Source of the DNA: Pseudalkalibacillus sp045920555
Lineage (GTDB): Bacteria > Bacillota > Bacilli > Bacillales > Fictibacillaceae
Length of the DNA stretch: 64,000 bases
Reading direction: 5' to 3'
Assembly: GCF_045920555.1 (NCBI RefSeq)
Contig: NZ_CP174509.1
Coordinates: 3,596,001-3,660,000 of the forward strand
The translations under genes were made by a program, and so were the position numbers. Positions 18,277 to 27,368 of this stretch are shown piece by piece. The notes under the pieces are model-generated. The model was not told the origin of the DNA, ran no database searches, and saw only the letters and a list, made by a program, of their open reading frames with translations. Every line of letters begins with the position of its first letter. The stretch's first letter is position 1.

Positions 18277-19628
18277 TAATTCTCACTCTCCTCAAGTCCC
18301 CATACTTGGCAATCCAATTTCCCATCCTTCAAGCGAACAGTAACTTGGTCACCTGGCTGTACTTGCTTCACACTTTTAATAAGATTGTCGGTTCCCTGGT
18401 CATAAGCCAGGCTGTAACCCCGTTCCATGATACTTAATGGGCTCAAAGCGTTCAGCTTACCAATTTTGTTTTGAAAGTCTGAGCTGTTATGATCGATAAG
18501 GTTTCGCATTTCCTTTTTCAACATTCTGACCAGCACTTGATGCTTGTCTTTTGATCGGCTAAATAGCTTTTCAGGATGGTTGCGATCCAAACGGCTTTTA
18601 AGCTGATCGATTTGTTGAGCTTTCCGGTCAAAAGTTCTTGAGCGTGTTTTTTGAAGACGTTCCATTATACGATCAAGGTCTTGTTCTTTCTGTTTAACGA
18701 GCTGAAGCGGATATTTGAAGGCGTATGATTTTTGTTGATGATCCAGCTGGTTCCGCAACCTTTTCACATGCTCAGTTATGGCTCTTGTCAATCTTAGCTG
18801 TCTTTGAGTCACTCTTTCCTGTAATTCCTCAATGTGAGGTACAGCAAGTTCTGCTGCTGCTGTCGGTGTAGCCGCTCGTATATCAGCAACAAAATCAGCA
18901 ATCGTAAAGTCTGTTTCGTGTCCAACCGCAGAAATAATCGGAATGATGGAGTGGAAGATACTACGAGCGACGATTTCTTCATTGAAGGCCCATAATTCTT
19001 CGATGGAACCACCTCCACGGCCTACAATCAAAACATCCCAATTCCCTTGTTCATTTGCAAAATCAATCGCTCTGGAGATGCTTGGTGCAGCATTCGGTCC
19101 TTGAACAAGGACAGGTATAACGGTTACCTTCGCGATCGGAAAACGCCGTTTGATCGTGGTCAATACATCTCGGACTGCTGCTCCTGTTGGAGAAGTAATA
19201 ACCCCTATTCGTTTAGGGGTTGCTGGGATCTTCTTTTTCCGTTCAGGAGCAAATAGCCCTTCCTTATCAAGTTTCTTTTTCAACTCTTCGAATGCAAGGA
19301 ACAAGTTGCCGATCCCATCTGGCTGCATCTCTTTAACATAAAGTTGGTACTGTCCATGCGGTTCATAGACTGATACCTCTCCCCGGATCAGAACTTTCAT
19401 CCCTTCTTCAGGACGAAATTTCAAGAACCGGTTGTTCCCGGCAAACATGACAGAGTTGATCCGGCTGTTTTGATCTTTTACGGTAAAATACATATGCCCC
19501 CGGCTATGGTGTTTTACATTTGACAGCTCGCCTCGAAGCCAAACGTCTTGGAGCTTTCCATCCATATCGAATTTACGTTTTATATATCGAGTGAGCTCTG
19601 TGATGCTTATATATGGATTTTGTTGCAT
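18276..19628 (-). CDS. xseA: Exodeoxyribonuclease VII large subunit
   Basis: Large catalytic subunit (450 aa) of exonuclease VII. N-terminal OB-fold (LQDVWLRGELSNVKHHSRGH), catalytic domain with VITSPTGAAVRDVLTT, DVLIVGRGGGSIEELWAFN and AVGHETDFTIAD, then a coiled-coil region. I use the ATG at 19628, overlapping the folD stop (TAATG), with AGAAGG 9 nt upstream; a longer reading from 19658 would overlap folD by 30 nt without a better site. Confidence 0.96.
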   Translation of the reverse strand: MQQNPYISITELTRYIKRKFDMDGKLQDVWLRGELSNVKHHSRGHMYFTVKDQNSRINSVMFAGNNRFLKFRPEEGMKVLIRGEVSVYEPHGQYQLYVKEMQPDGIGNLFLAFEELKKKLDKEGLFAPERKKKIPATPKRIGVITSPTGAAVRDVLTTIKRRFPIAKVTVIPVLVQGPNAAPSISRAIDFANEQGNWDVLIVGRGGGSIEELWAFNEEIVARSIFHSIIPIISAVGHETDFTIADFVADIRAATPTAAAELAVPHIEELQERVTQRQLRLTRAITEHVKRLRNQLDHQQKSYAFKYPLQLVKQKEQDLDRIMERLQKTRSRTFDRKAQQIDQLKSRLDRNHPEKLFSRSKDKHQVLVRMLKKEMRNLIDHNSSDFQNKIGKLNALSPLSIMERGYSLAYDQGTDNLIKSVKQVQPGDQVTVRLKDGKLDCQVWGLEESEN

Positions 19629-20494
19629 TAAAGCACACCTTCTATTTGATGACTCCACTTCGCAGAAAGGATCGTATTTCGAAGGAGCATGGTAATCGTC
19701 ATTGGACCAACACCTTTTGGAACCGGAGTAATATATGATGCAACCTGCTCGGCTTCTTCAAAATTGACGTCACCTGTCAACTTTCCATCATCTTTACGGT
19801 TGATTCCAACATCTATCACAACCGCACCAGGCTTGATGTAGTCTTTTCCAACAAAGTTCATCTTGCCTACAGCAACGACTAATATGTCTGCCTGCCTTGT
19901 GATCTCCTTCATATTGGCTGTTCTGGAATGACAATATGTAACAGTAGCATTTTCATTTAAGAACAGTTGTCCAACAGGCTTTCCTACGATGTTGCTTCTT
20001 CCGATTACGACAACATGTTTTCCTTCAATGATAATATCTTTTGACTTCACCATTTCGATGATGCCATATGGTGTACATGGCAAAAACGCACGTTGTCCAG
20101 TCATCATCCTGCCGATATTGATAGGATGGAAACCATCTACATCCTTCTCTGGAGAAATAGCTTCGATAATTGCTGTTTCTGAGATATGCTCAGGTAAAGG
20201 TAATTGGACAAGGATCCCATGACATTCCTCATCGTTGTTATATTGCTTGATGATTTCTAGGAGTTTACCTTCAGAAATATCTTCAGAAAGTTCAACGAGC
20301 TTGCCCTCTATGCCTACTTGCTTACATGCTTTCGTTTTTCCTCTTACGTAGGATAAAGAAGCAGGATTATCACCAACGATAATAACGACCAAGCCAGGAA
20401 TGATCCCTTTGCTTCTCAGTTTTTGTACTTCCTCTTTCATATCGTTCCTTTTTGCATCTGCAATTTCATTTCCCTTTAGAAGCTTTGCAACCAA
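19628..20494 (-). CDS. folD: Bifunctional methylene-THF dehydrogenase/cyclohydrolase FolD
   Basis: Interconverts 5,10-methylene-, methenyl- and 10-formyl-tetrahydrofolate for purine and methionine formation. Signature segments: SYVRGKTKACKQVGI (catalytic Lys), QLPLPEH, SPEKDVDGFHPINIG, VIGRSNIVGKPVGQL and PKGVGPMTITMLL. Start assigned to TTG 20494 (MVAKLLKGNEIA, colinear with other FolD) since GAGGGG lies 6 nt before it; the upstream GTG at 20509 precedes that ribosome site. Confidence 0.95.
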   Translation of the reverse strand: MVAKLLKGNEIADAKRNDMKEEVQKLRSKGIIPGLVVIIVGDNPASLSYVRGKTKACKQVGIEGKLVELSEDISEGKLLEIIKQYNNDEECHGILVQLPLPEHISETAIIEAISPEKDVDGFHPINIGRMMTGQRAFLPCTPYGIIEMVKSKDIIIEGKHVVVIGRSNIVGKPVGQLFLNENATVTYCHSRTANMKEITRQADILVVAVGKMNFVGKDYIKPGAVVIDVGINRKDDGKLTGDVNFEEAEQVASYITPVPKGVGPMTITMLLRNTILSAKWSHQIEGVL

Positions 20495-20508
20495 CAATAA
20501 CCCCTCCA

Positions 20509-20901
20509 CTATTGAATCGTTTTGCTTATTTTTGAAAGTACTGCGTTTACAAAGCGACCGGATTCGTCTCCTCCGAATGTTTTAGCAAGATCGATCGCCT
20601 CGTTGAAGGTAACCTTGATCGGAATGTCATCAATATATAACATTTCGTAGACAGCAAGCCGCAAGACAGAACGGTCGACATTACCGATTCGATCAAAGCT
20701 CCAGTTTTCAAGGTGTTCTTTAATGAGCGTATCAATTTCTTCCTTATGGTCTGTTGTCCCTTCGACTAACTGGACAAGGAAGTCATCACGTTCTTCACCT
20801 TCCTCAAGAACATGACCAATTGCTTCCGAACGGTCTAATTGACTTACATCTATTTGAAATAAAGACTGTAATGCCTTTTCTCTTGCATTCCTTCTTTTCA
20901 T
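20509..20901 (-). CDS. nusB: Transcription antitermination protein NusB
   Basis: A 130-aa all-helical RNA-binding protein that joins NusE/NusG/NusA in rRNA antitermination. Typical RRNAREKALQSLFQID start and the C-terminal FNEAIDLAKTFGGDESGRFVNAVL block. ATG start with AAAGGAAG upstream; sits between yqhY and folD as in B. subtilis. Confidence 0.97.
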   Translation of the reverse strand: MKRRNAREKALQSLFQIDVSQLDRSEAIGHVLEEGEERDDFLVQLVEGTTDHKEEIDTLIKEHLENWSFDRIGNVDRSVLRLAVYEMLYIDDIPIKVTFNEAIDLAKTFGGDESGRFVNAVLSKISKTIQ

Positions 20902-21086
20902 ATCGTGATACTTCCTTTCATTTCTTCTCTATATGATGATAGCATAGAGACCGTTACCTTTTCAGCATACACATATTTAATATGTAATAATCGAAAAAAC
21001 CGACCCAAAACCGGCAGACTCCTCTAGTTTTTCGAATAGGTGGTGGATTCGAGAAGTCTAACGCTTGTTTTGAGCCAGTTTGCCGA

Positions 21087-21497
21087 TTAATATTCTTGAT
21101 CTTCTTCAACTGCTGGATTCACTTTACCTTCAAATTGCACACCGACCACATGCACATCGACACGATTTGGTTCTAATGCTGTCATCGTGTGGAGTGTATG
21201 TCGGATGTTTTCTTGTATCTTTTCAGCCGTATCTGGAATTGATACACCGAAATTCATCGTTACAAAAACATCAATGTTGATTCCTTCCTCAGAAAGCTCG
21301 ACCTTTACACCTTTACCAAGTGATTTTCTGCCGAAACGTTCAACTACCCCTGAGGCAAAGTTCCCACGCATTGCGGAAACTCCCTCTACTTCGGTAGCAG
21401 CAAGACTGGAGATTACTTCAATTACTTCTGGTGAGATTTCAACCTTGCCTAAGTTAGCATCTTTTTCTTCCATTTCAAATGTTTGATATTCGTTCAT
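21087..21497 (-). CDS. yqhY: Asp23/Gls24 family protein YqhY
   Basis: A 136-aa Asp23 (alkaline shock protein) family protein: GKVEISPEVIEVISSLAATE, VEGVSAMRGN and DVFVTMNFGVSIPDTAEKIQ. Family members are small envelope-stress-associated proteins; YqhY is encoded with accBC and is implicated in controlling acetyl-CoA carboxylase activity. Start ATG 21497 is 1 nt after the accC stop, with GGAGGTGA just upstream inside accC. Confidence 0.93.
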   Translation of the reverse strand: MNEYQTFEMEEKDANLGKVEISPEVIEVISSLAATEVEGVSAMRGNFASGVVERFGRKSLGKGVKVELSEEGINIDVFVTMNFGVSIPDTAEKIQENIRHTLHTMTALEPNRVDVHVVGVQFEGKVNPAVEEDQEY

Positions 21498-21498
21498 A

Positions 21499-22881
21499 CT
21501 ACTCACCTCCATTTGAAGTCCGCTTTGATGATTTTGATGTTAAATCATAGTTCTCTAAGAATTTAGTATTGAATTCACCGATATTGAATTTTTCATGATC
21601 GAGTAAGCGCAGGTGGAATGGAATGGTTGTATCCACACCTTCAATGACAAACTCACTCAATGCACGTTTCATTCGGCGGATTGCTTCTTCCCGTGTGTTT
21701 CCATAAGTGATGACTTTCGCAATCATCGAATCGTAATATGGTGGAATGAAATAACCTGGATAAGCAGCCGAATCGACACGTACACCTAGCCCGCCTGGCG
21801 GTAGATACATTTCAATCCTGCCTGCAGAAGGCATGAAGTTTTTATCAGGATTCTCCGCATTGATCCGGCATTCTATCGACCATCCTTCAAACTTGATGTC
21901 ATCCTGGCTATAGGATAACCGCTCACCGCTGGCAACTCGAATTTGTTCTTTGATCAAGTCGATCCCTGTAACCATCTCTGTAACAGGATGCTCTACTTGG
22001 ATCCGTGTATTCATTTCCATGAAATAGAAATCACCGGTATTGTGCTCGAAGATGAATTCTACAGTACCTGCTCCAGAATAATGTACAGCCTTGGCTGCCC
22101 GCACTGCAGCTTCTCCCATTTCTTCACGTTTTTCGGGATCGAGGGCTGGAGATGGGGTTTCTTCCAACAGCTTCTGCAAACGACGCTGAATCGAGCAATC
22201 GCGTTCACCCAAGTGGATTACATTCCCGTGATTGTCACCAAGTACTTGGATTTCAACATGGCGGAAATCTTCAATGTATTTTTCAATGTATACCCCTGGA
22301 TTTCCAAATGCTGATGCAGCTTCTTGTTGAGTCATATTGATCCCTTTTACAAGCTCTTGCTCAGTGCGGGCAACACGGATTCCTTTCCCTCCGCCGCCGG
22401 CTGTTGCCTTGATGATTACGGGGTATCCCATTTCCTCGGCTAATTTTATCGCTTCCTCTTTGGTTTCGATGATCCCTTCAGAACCTGGGACGATCGGGAC
22501 CCCAGCTTCCTTCATCGTCGACCTGGCAACATCCTTCGTCCCCATTCGATTGATCGCTTCTGGGCTCGGTCCAATGAACGTAATATTGCATTCCGCACAA
22601 ATTTCAGCAAAATCAGCATTCTCTGCCAGGAATCCGTAACCTGGATGGATTGCATCAGCACCTGTCAATGTAGCGACACTCATGATATTTGTAAAGTTCA
22701 AATAACTTTCCTTTGCAAGGATAGGCCCAATACAATACGCTTCATCCGCTAGGCGTACATGCAATGATTCCTTATCGCCTTCAGAATATACAGCGATTGT
22801 TTCAATATTCATTTCTTTACAAGCTCGGATGATCCGGACAGCAATTTCTCCTCGGTTCGCTATAAGTACTTTTTTTATCAT
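21499..22881 (-). CDS. accC: Acetyl-CoA carboxylase, biotin carboxylase subunit
   Basis: ATP-dependent carboxylation of biotin on AccB, first step of fatty acid synthesis. The 460-aa protein has IKKVLIANRGEIAVRIIRA, the ATP-grasp glycine loop KATAGGGGKGIRVA, ERDCSIQRRLQKLLEETPSP and MEMNTRIQVEHPVTE. ATG 22881 is preferred (AAGGTG 6 nt upstream) over GTG 22890. Ten nt after accB. Confidence 0.98.
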   Translation of the reverse strand: MIKKVLIANRGEIAVRIIRACKEMNIETIAVYSEGDKESLHVRLADEAYCIGPILAKESYLNFTNIMSVATLTGADAIHPGYGFLAENADFAEICAECNITFIGPSPEAINRMGTKDVARSTMKEAGVPIVPGSEGIIETKEEAIKLAEEMGYPVIIKATAGGGGKGIRVARTEQELVKGINMTQQEAASAFGNPGVYIEKYIEDFRHVEIQVLGDNHGNVIHLGERDCSIQRRLQKLLEETPSPALDPEKREEMGEAAVRAAKAVHYSGAGTVEFIFEHNTGDFYFMEMNTRIQVEHPVTEMVTGIDLIKEQIRVASGERLSYSQDDIKFEGWSIECRINAENPDKNFMPSAGRIEMYLPPGGLGVRVDSAAYPGYFIPPYYDSMIAKVITYGNTREEAIRRMKRALSEFVIEGVDTTIPFHLRLLDHEKFNIGEFNTKFLENYDLTSKSSKRTSNGGE

Positions 22882-22891
22882 TGAAATCACC

Positions 22892-23389
22892 TTACTGTTT
22901 TTTCACAAGGAATAATGGTTGTCCATACTCGACTAGCTGTCCATTCTCTACGAGTATTTCTACTATTTCCCCATTCACTTCCGCCTCGATTTCGTTAAAG
23001 AGCTTCATCGCTTCAATGATACAGACGATCGAGTCGTTGGACACTTTGTCGCCTGGCTTTACATATGAATCTTCATCCGGTGACGGAGAAGCATAAAATG
23101 TACCGACCATAGGGGATTCGATCTTATGTAAGGATTCATCCGCTACTTTTCCTGGTTTTTCATCTTCGTCCGTTTCAGGCTTTTCTTCCACTGCTTGTGG
23201 CTTTGGTTGAGGTGCTGCTGCTTGTGCGGGTGCCTCAGCCGTTGCTTGAGGTGCCTGTTGTACTATCGGCTGTTCCCCAGCCCCTTTTTTCATGGTGATT
23301 TTCGCACCTTCTTGTTCATATTCGAATTCATTAATAGAAGATTGATCGATCAATTTGATCAATTCACGAATTTCTTGAATTTTGAGCAT
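22892..23389 (-). CDS. accB: Acetyl-CoA carboxylase, biotin carboxyl carrier protein
   Basis: Carrier of the biotin that shuttles CO2 between AccC and the carboxyltransferase. N-terminal IQEIRELIKLIDQSSINEFE, a flexible Pro/Ala/Gln linker (residues about 45-75) and a C-terminal biotinyl domain with EAMKL, where the Lys is biotinylated. Start ATG 23389 has AAGGAG 8 nt upstream; the GTG at 23398 is too close. First gene of the long accBC-yqhY-nusB-folD-xse-ispA-OLE run. Confidence 0.97.
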   Translation of the reverse strand: MLKIQEIRELIKLIDQSSINEFEYEQEGAKITMKKGAGEQPIVQQAPQATAEAPAQAAAPQPKPQAVEEKPETDEDEKPGKVADESLHKIESPMVGTFYASPSPDEDSYVKPGDKVSNDSIVCIIEAMKLFNEIEAEVNGEIVEILVENGQLVEYGQPLFLVKKQ

Positions 23390-23664
23390 TATTTCCACTC
23401 CTTCAGTGTGTCTACTATTCTGTAATCATTATAGCATAATTCAGTCCTTCTAAAACTTACCACCTTACTATGTGAGCTGGTGCTAATTCGTTTATATCAT
23501 AACACACTCCATTTGAGGAGGGTACCGATTATATTTTTTGGGTTTTCTTAGGACTTTAGCTATGTGCGTCAAAGCCTTTTTTCGAGTTCTCGGTTTTTCA
23601 TGATTTGGTTTTTATCATTAGTTTCCGAGGATCACTATCTATGTTTAAAAACTCTCTAAATGGG

Positions 23665-23699
23665 AAGAAGGCAGCCCTGGGGACTGCCTTCCTTTTATG
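23665..23699 (-). terminator. Terminator of the spoIIIA operon
   Basis: Eight-bp stem GAAGGCAG/CTGCCTTC directly after spoIIIAH, inside a 315-bp gap before accB. The rest of the gap should hold the accB promoter; no clear FapR-type palindrome was found. Confidence 0.7.
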
Positions 23700-23704
23700 A
23701 CCTA

Positions 23705-24238
23705 TTAGTTTTTAGCGATTTGGAATTGGACGGCTACATGTTTGTTACCGATTTGTTCTTGAGCTTTGCGCATGATAGCGTTAGCTTCACTTTTACTTAG
23801 TTCTTCATCAGCGCGAACAATGATCTGAACTTCCGAATCCATGGTATTGACAAGGACATCTTCATAGCCCATTCCTTTGATCAATGTTTCTAGAGTATCT
23901 TCTTTCATAGCCAGTTCTTGTAATCCTTCCAACTGGCTAAGAGCCTGGGATTGTACTTCGGCTGAAACACTGGTAGAAGCAAGTACCTCATTGTATTTCG
24001 CTTGAAGCTCAGATCGCTTATCTTCAATTTTCATCCGGAGTTCTGTAAACATCTCGTCGCTATCAACCTCAGTGACGACTGACTCACCATTCGCTTCTGT
24101 AGCGCCTTCTTTCTTATTTTCATCCTGAGCAGCAAAGTCTGTCGGAGATTGTTCTGGTGTAGTGATATAATAGACGGATAACACGATAATCAAGCTCAAC
24201 ATTGTCAATAACCAAACCGTTTGTTTTTTCAATAACAT
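23705..24238 (-). CDS. spoIIIAH: Stage III sporulation protein AH
   Basis: Mother-cell component of the SpoIIIA-SpoIIQ feeding channel across the two forespore membranes. 177 aa: one N-terminal membrane helix (about 8-27), an acidic spacer, then a ring-building-motif domain of the YscJ/FliF type (LETLIKGMGYEDVLVNTMDS ... KSEANAIMRKAQEQIG) that binds SpoIIQ. Last gene of the operon, 3 nt after spoIIIAG, followed by a terminator. Confidence 0.94.
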   Translation of the reverse strand: MLLKKQTVWLLTMLSLIIVLSVYYITTPEQSPTDFAAQDENKKEGATEANGESVVTEVDSDEMFTELRMKIEDKRSELQAKYNEVLASTSVSAEVQSQALSQLEGLQELAMKEDTLETLIKGMGYEDVLVNTMDSEVQIIVRADEELSKSEANAIMRKAQEQIGNKHVAVQFQIAKN

Positions 24239-24241
24239 TCA

Positions 24242-24892
24242 TTATTCCCCCTTCTGCTTTTTCGGTCCTACACTCACTTTATGACTGGGTACATCAAGCA
24301 CCCTCGAGACCGCTTCGATTATCCAACTTTTCACTTTCATGTTTTGAGCCCCATCAGCTAAAATAAGTACTCCCCTCACCTCCGGCTTTTCGGTAGTGAC
24401 TTCAATCGGCTGTTCGCCGTTTTCACCTTGGATGATGATCACTTTTTCTTCCGTCTGAAGGTTTGTGGATTTACGCTTTCCCCCATGTTGGTCAGTTTCA
24501 TCAGTCGTGGAATCTTGTTTAGATATATCCTTTTCATATATTGTCTTAGAGGTTGAATCTAGAAAGACCATTACACTGGTATCTTGAACCCCCATCATTT
24601 CGTCGAGGATTTCCTTCAGTTGGTTCCCGTAATGTTCTTCCATCTCTCTTATCGAGGAAGAATCGTCTGATTTTTTTATCGAGAATGTCGACTTAGATTC
24701 CTCGTCATCTTCTGTTGAATTCATAGCTGGAGTTGGATCTGGTGTACTTATCAGGTTTTGGACGAGCATCATGGCAATCCCGAAGCCGAGGATAAGTAAA
24801 ATGTATTGGGATTTGCGGTTCAGCTTCATGCCCTCTTTTTTGGGTTTCAGAATCGATTTCAGCCAGTCATTCTGTTTCTTCTCATCAGACAT
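24242..24892 (-). CDS. spoIIIAG: Stage III sporulation protein AG
   Basis: 216-aa ring-forming component of the SpoIIIA-SpoIIQ complex. N-terminal cytoplasmic tail, one transmembrane helix (about 30-46) and an extracytoplasmic domain with the GVLILADGAQNMKVKSWIIE ring-building motif, separated by an insertion rich in Asp/Ser/Lys. ATG start; the nearest GGAGG is rather far (13 nt), so coupling with spoIIIAF is likely. Confidence 0.94.
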   Translation of the reverse strand: MSDEKKQNDWLKSILKPKKEGMKLNRKSQYILLILGFGIAMMLVQNLISTPDPTPAMNSTEDDEESKSTFSIKKSDDSSSIREMEEHYGNQLKEILDEMMGVQDTSVMVFLDSTSKTIYEKDISKQDSTTDETDQHGGKRKSTNLQTEEKVIIIQGENGEQPIEVTTEKPEVRGVLILADGAQNMKVKSWIIEAVSRVLDVPSHKVSVGPKKQKGE

Positions 24893-24898
24893 TTTGCA

Positions 24899-25510
24899 TT
24901 ACGATCCTCCTTCCTCTACAAGTACGATTTGATCAGGGGACACTTCCCACTCTTTGGAAAGAAAAGCCTTGATTTCTTTCATGTCAGACGATTCCTCGTC
25001 AGGCTCCGTGATTTCCGCTGTATCGATCTTCACTTCTTGGATCGCTTCAACCGCATCTTCCTCACTCGACTGACTTTCCAAAGTGGTATGGATGAGCCAC
25101 TGACTCTTTTCTGGACCAGCTTGGGATTTTTCCTGTATCACCACATCCTTTAATCGTTTTTCATATTGGTCTGCAAGCTTATCTTCTACCTTTTGTTGTA
25201 GTAGGACAGCCATTTGTTCTAAAATATATGCATCTTGTGAGGCTTGTATTTCACTTTTCTTATTTTCTATCAAATTTTTCATCTCACCATCTTTTATCAC
25301 AGTTTCATCAAGCCTGAGTGATGCCAGTTCCTGATTGAGGTCTACGGAAAACATCTTGATCATCGGATTCAGGATAGCGATGATCAGGAGCAGGCCAATG
25401 ACGACTTTCACGTATTTCTGGAATGCGTTCGAAGGTAGTAATAATTCAAGTATTGTCGCCAACAGGATGATAAGAATGATATTCGTCACCCATTCATACA
25501 CAAATGACAC
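24899..25510 (-). CDS. spoIIIAF: Stage III sporulation protein AF
   Basis: Membrane component of the SpoIIIA channel with two N-terminal transmembrane helices (about 4-24 and 32-52) and a soluble ring-building-motif domain ending IKAFLSKEWEVSPDQIVLVEEG. Start assigned to GTG 25510 (MSFVYEWVTNII, colinear with the family), preceded by GGAGGAGGG at 5 nt; the longer reading from 25528 begins inside that ribosome site. Confidence 0.92.
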   Translation of the reverse strand: MSFVYEWVTNIILIILLATILELLLPSNAFQKYVKVVIGLLLIIAILNPMIKMFSVDLNQELASLRLDETVIKDGEMKNLIENKKSEIQASQDAYILEQMAVLLQQKVEDKLADQYEKRLKDVVIQEKSQAGPEKSQWLIHTTLESQSSEEDAVEAIQEVKIDTAEITEPDEESSDMKEIKAFLSKEWEVSPDQIVLVEEGGS

Positions 25511-25528
25511 CCTAACCCTCCTCCTCAC

Positions 25529-26728
25529 TCAACGCATCATCAACGTCAGATTCCCTGCTGCAATCATCATCGTCACTGCTAGGAAAAACATGAAACAAAC
25601 GATGGACAGTGCCGCAAAAATAAACATGACATTCTTGCTGATGATCGTTAAACATTGGATGATCGGGCCACCACCCAGCGGTTGTAAAACGGCAGCTGCA
25701 ATTTGATAGATCAATACGAGAGACAGGATTTTCAGGGCCGGAAATGCACATAGCAGGATCAAAATGACGACCCCGGCAATTCCGATTGTGTTTTTCAATA
25801 ATAAGGAGGCACTTAAGACAGTGTCTGTCGCGTCTGTGAACATCCGACCGATGACAGGGATGAAGTTCCCTGTAATAAATTTAGCGGTCCGGATTGCCAC
25901 TCCATCGGCAACCGCAGCAGTTGCGCCCTGAACACTTATAACACCTAGGAAAACAGTAAAAAACACAAGCATGACACCTATCGCTACACCGCGTAATAGA
26001 TTAGCCAGCTGGGTTACTTTATAATGATCGGTCAAAGTACTCACAATACTGAGCAATGCTGAAAGGAGCAGGAGCGGAAGGACAAAATGCTGGATCAACA
26101 TCCCGCTCGTATTCACCAGGAAAATGATGAATGGGTGGAAAAAAGCGACTGATGCAATACTTCCTGTTGTTGCCATTAAAGCCAGTAATAAAGGAATAAG
26201 TGCGATGATGAAAGAATTCATGTTTCTGATCGCATCAATGGTATAGTTAGCTGCAACATGAAAACTATTGAGTGCAATGACGATCAACACCATGTAAACA
26301 ATCCCGTAAGCGACTTTACTCACAGCCTGGTTTTCAAAGGCATTTTGCATCGTCTGAAGGAGCATGCTGAAAACCGTCAACATGATCAACATCCCAAGAA
26401 GCTTCCCGTTTGTCAGGATTTCATGGAATAGATATTTAAGAAGGCCAACCGCCCATTCCTTCAATGAAAAATCTTGATCACTCTGGATGAACTCAAGAAT
26501 GCTGCCCTTTTGGCTTTCCGGTAAAAATCCGCCATATTCACTTCGGATTTTGTTCCAATATTCACGGATATCATCGAGATGTTCGTCTTCCACCTTCAAA
26601 CTCATTTTGATCTGTTCTTTGTCACCCGTTTGCGCACTGGCATGACTGAGGGGTTGTCCCGCATATATAAAAAAAATGACAGCCATGACTATTCCGAACA
26701 CTACTTTTATTCGCGAGTTGATTGGCAT
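25529..26728 (-). CDS. spoIIIAE: Stage III sporulation protein AE
   Basis: Polytopic membrane protein (399 aa) of the SpoIIIA complex, with an N-terminal signal-like helix followed by about 85 exposed residues and then seven or eight hydrophobic segments, and the conserved GNFIPVIGRMFTDATDTVL. It may form the channel with SpoIIIAD. ATG 26728 is chosen (AGGAG 8 nt upstream) over GTG 26737. Confidence 0.95.
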   Translation of the reverse strand: MPINSRIKVVFGIVMAVIFFIYAGQPLSHASAQTGDKEQIKMSLKVEDEHLDDIREYWNKIRSEYGGFLPESQKGSILEFIQSDQDFSLKEWAVGLLKYLFHEILTNGKLLGMLIMLTVFSMLLQTMQNAFENQAVSKVAYGIVYMVLIVIALNSFHVAANYTIDAIRNMNSFIIALIPLLLALMATTGSIASVAFFHPFIIFLVNTSGMLIQHFVLPLLLLSALLSIVSTLTDHYKVTQLANLLRGVAIGVMLVFFTVFLGVISVQGATAAVADGVAIRTAKFITGNFIPVIGRMFTDATDTVLSASLLLKNTIGIAGVVILILLCAFPALKILSLVLIYQIAAAVLQPLGGGPIIQCLTIISKNVMFIFAALSIVCFMFFLAVTMMIAAGNLTLMMR

Positions 26729-26739
26729 GTCATTCACTC

Positions 26740-27165
26740 CTAATTAGGCAGAAAATCAATAATCGTTTCTATCAAAACAGTAAGGATCGGAATCGCCATT
26801 ACTAGAATCAAGACCTTTCCAGCCAATTCAATTTTTGCAGCAATCGATCCTTGTCCCGCGTCCCGTGTGATTTGAGCGCCAAATTCAGCGATATAGGCAA
26901 TCCCGATGATTTTCAAGATCGTCTCGACATACACCATGTTCAGGTTGGCGTTTGTGGCTAGTCGTTCCAACATCAGGATCACAGCCTGTATTTTTCCTAT
27001 CAAAAACAAGAAAACAGCAGCACCGGCAAAAAGAATGACTAGAAAAGAGAAGGCAGGTTTCTGTTCCTTAATTACGATGGTAAGAAATGTAGCGATCAAG
27101 CAGAACCCGACAATCTGGATGATTTCGATTGAAAACCCCTCCTCATCCCTGGAAGAGGAACACAC
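26740..27165 (-). CDS. spoIIIAD: Stage III sporulation protein AD (start uncertain)
   Basis: Small polytopic membrane protein with the family signature NMVYVETILKIIGIAYIAEFG and KIELAGKVLILVMAIPILTV; part of the SpoIIIA channel. The start is unusual: at the family position the frame reads TTT TCA ATC GAA with GAGGAGGGG placed 6 nt before the ATC (27129), but there is no ATG, GTG or TTG there. The nearest canonical start is GTG 27165, which would add 12 residues and overlap spoIIIAC by 23 nt. I give the GTG extent; initiation at AUC 27129 is a real alternative. Confidence 0.85.
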   Translation of the reverse strand: MCSSSRDEEGFSIEIIQIVGFCLIATFLTIVIKEQKPAFSFLVILFAGAAVFLFLIGKIQAVILMLERLATNANLNMVYVETILKIIGIAYIAEFGAQITRDAGQGSIAAKIELAGKVLILVMAIPILTVLIETIIDFLPN

Positions 27166-27349
27166 CTCTTATTTGTTGGAACAGGTCATCAAGCAAGGTG
27201 ATGACGATGAAAAGGACAAGGACGAACCCGATCAACGTGATCCAGTGGGCGATATCCTCTTTTCCCATCTGTTTCAACACGGTATGTAACATGGCGATTA
27301 CGATACCTATTCCAGCTATTTGAAAAATGGTGTTTACATCGTAAGGCAT
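27143..27349 (-). CDS. spoIIIAC: Stage III sporulation protein AC
   Basis: 68-aa protein with two transmembrane helices (about 8-26 and 33-53), matching SpoIIIAC in length and in IFQIAGIGIVIAMLHTVLKQ. Part of the SpoIIIA feeding channel; cotranscribed between spoIIIAB and spoIIIAD. Confidence 0.95.
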   Translation of the reverse strand: MPYDVNTIFQIAGIGIVIAMLHTVLKQMGKEDIAHWITLIGFVLVLFIVITLLDDLFQQIRGVFLFQG

Positions 27350-27368
27350 TCTGCTTTCTCCTCTCCGA

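Noticed and set aside
23400..23660. FapR or other operator upstream of accB
   Set aside because: No palindrome of the FapR type and no convincing alternative.
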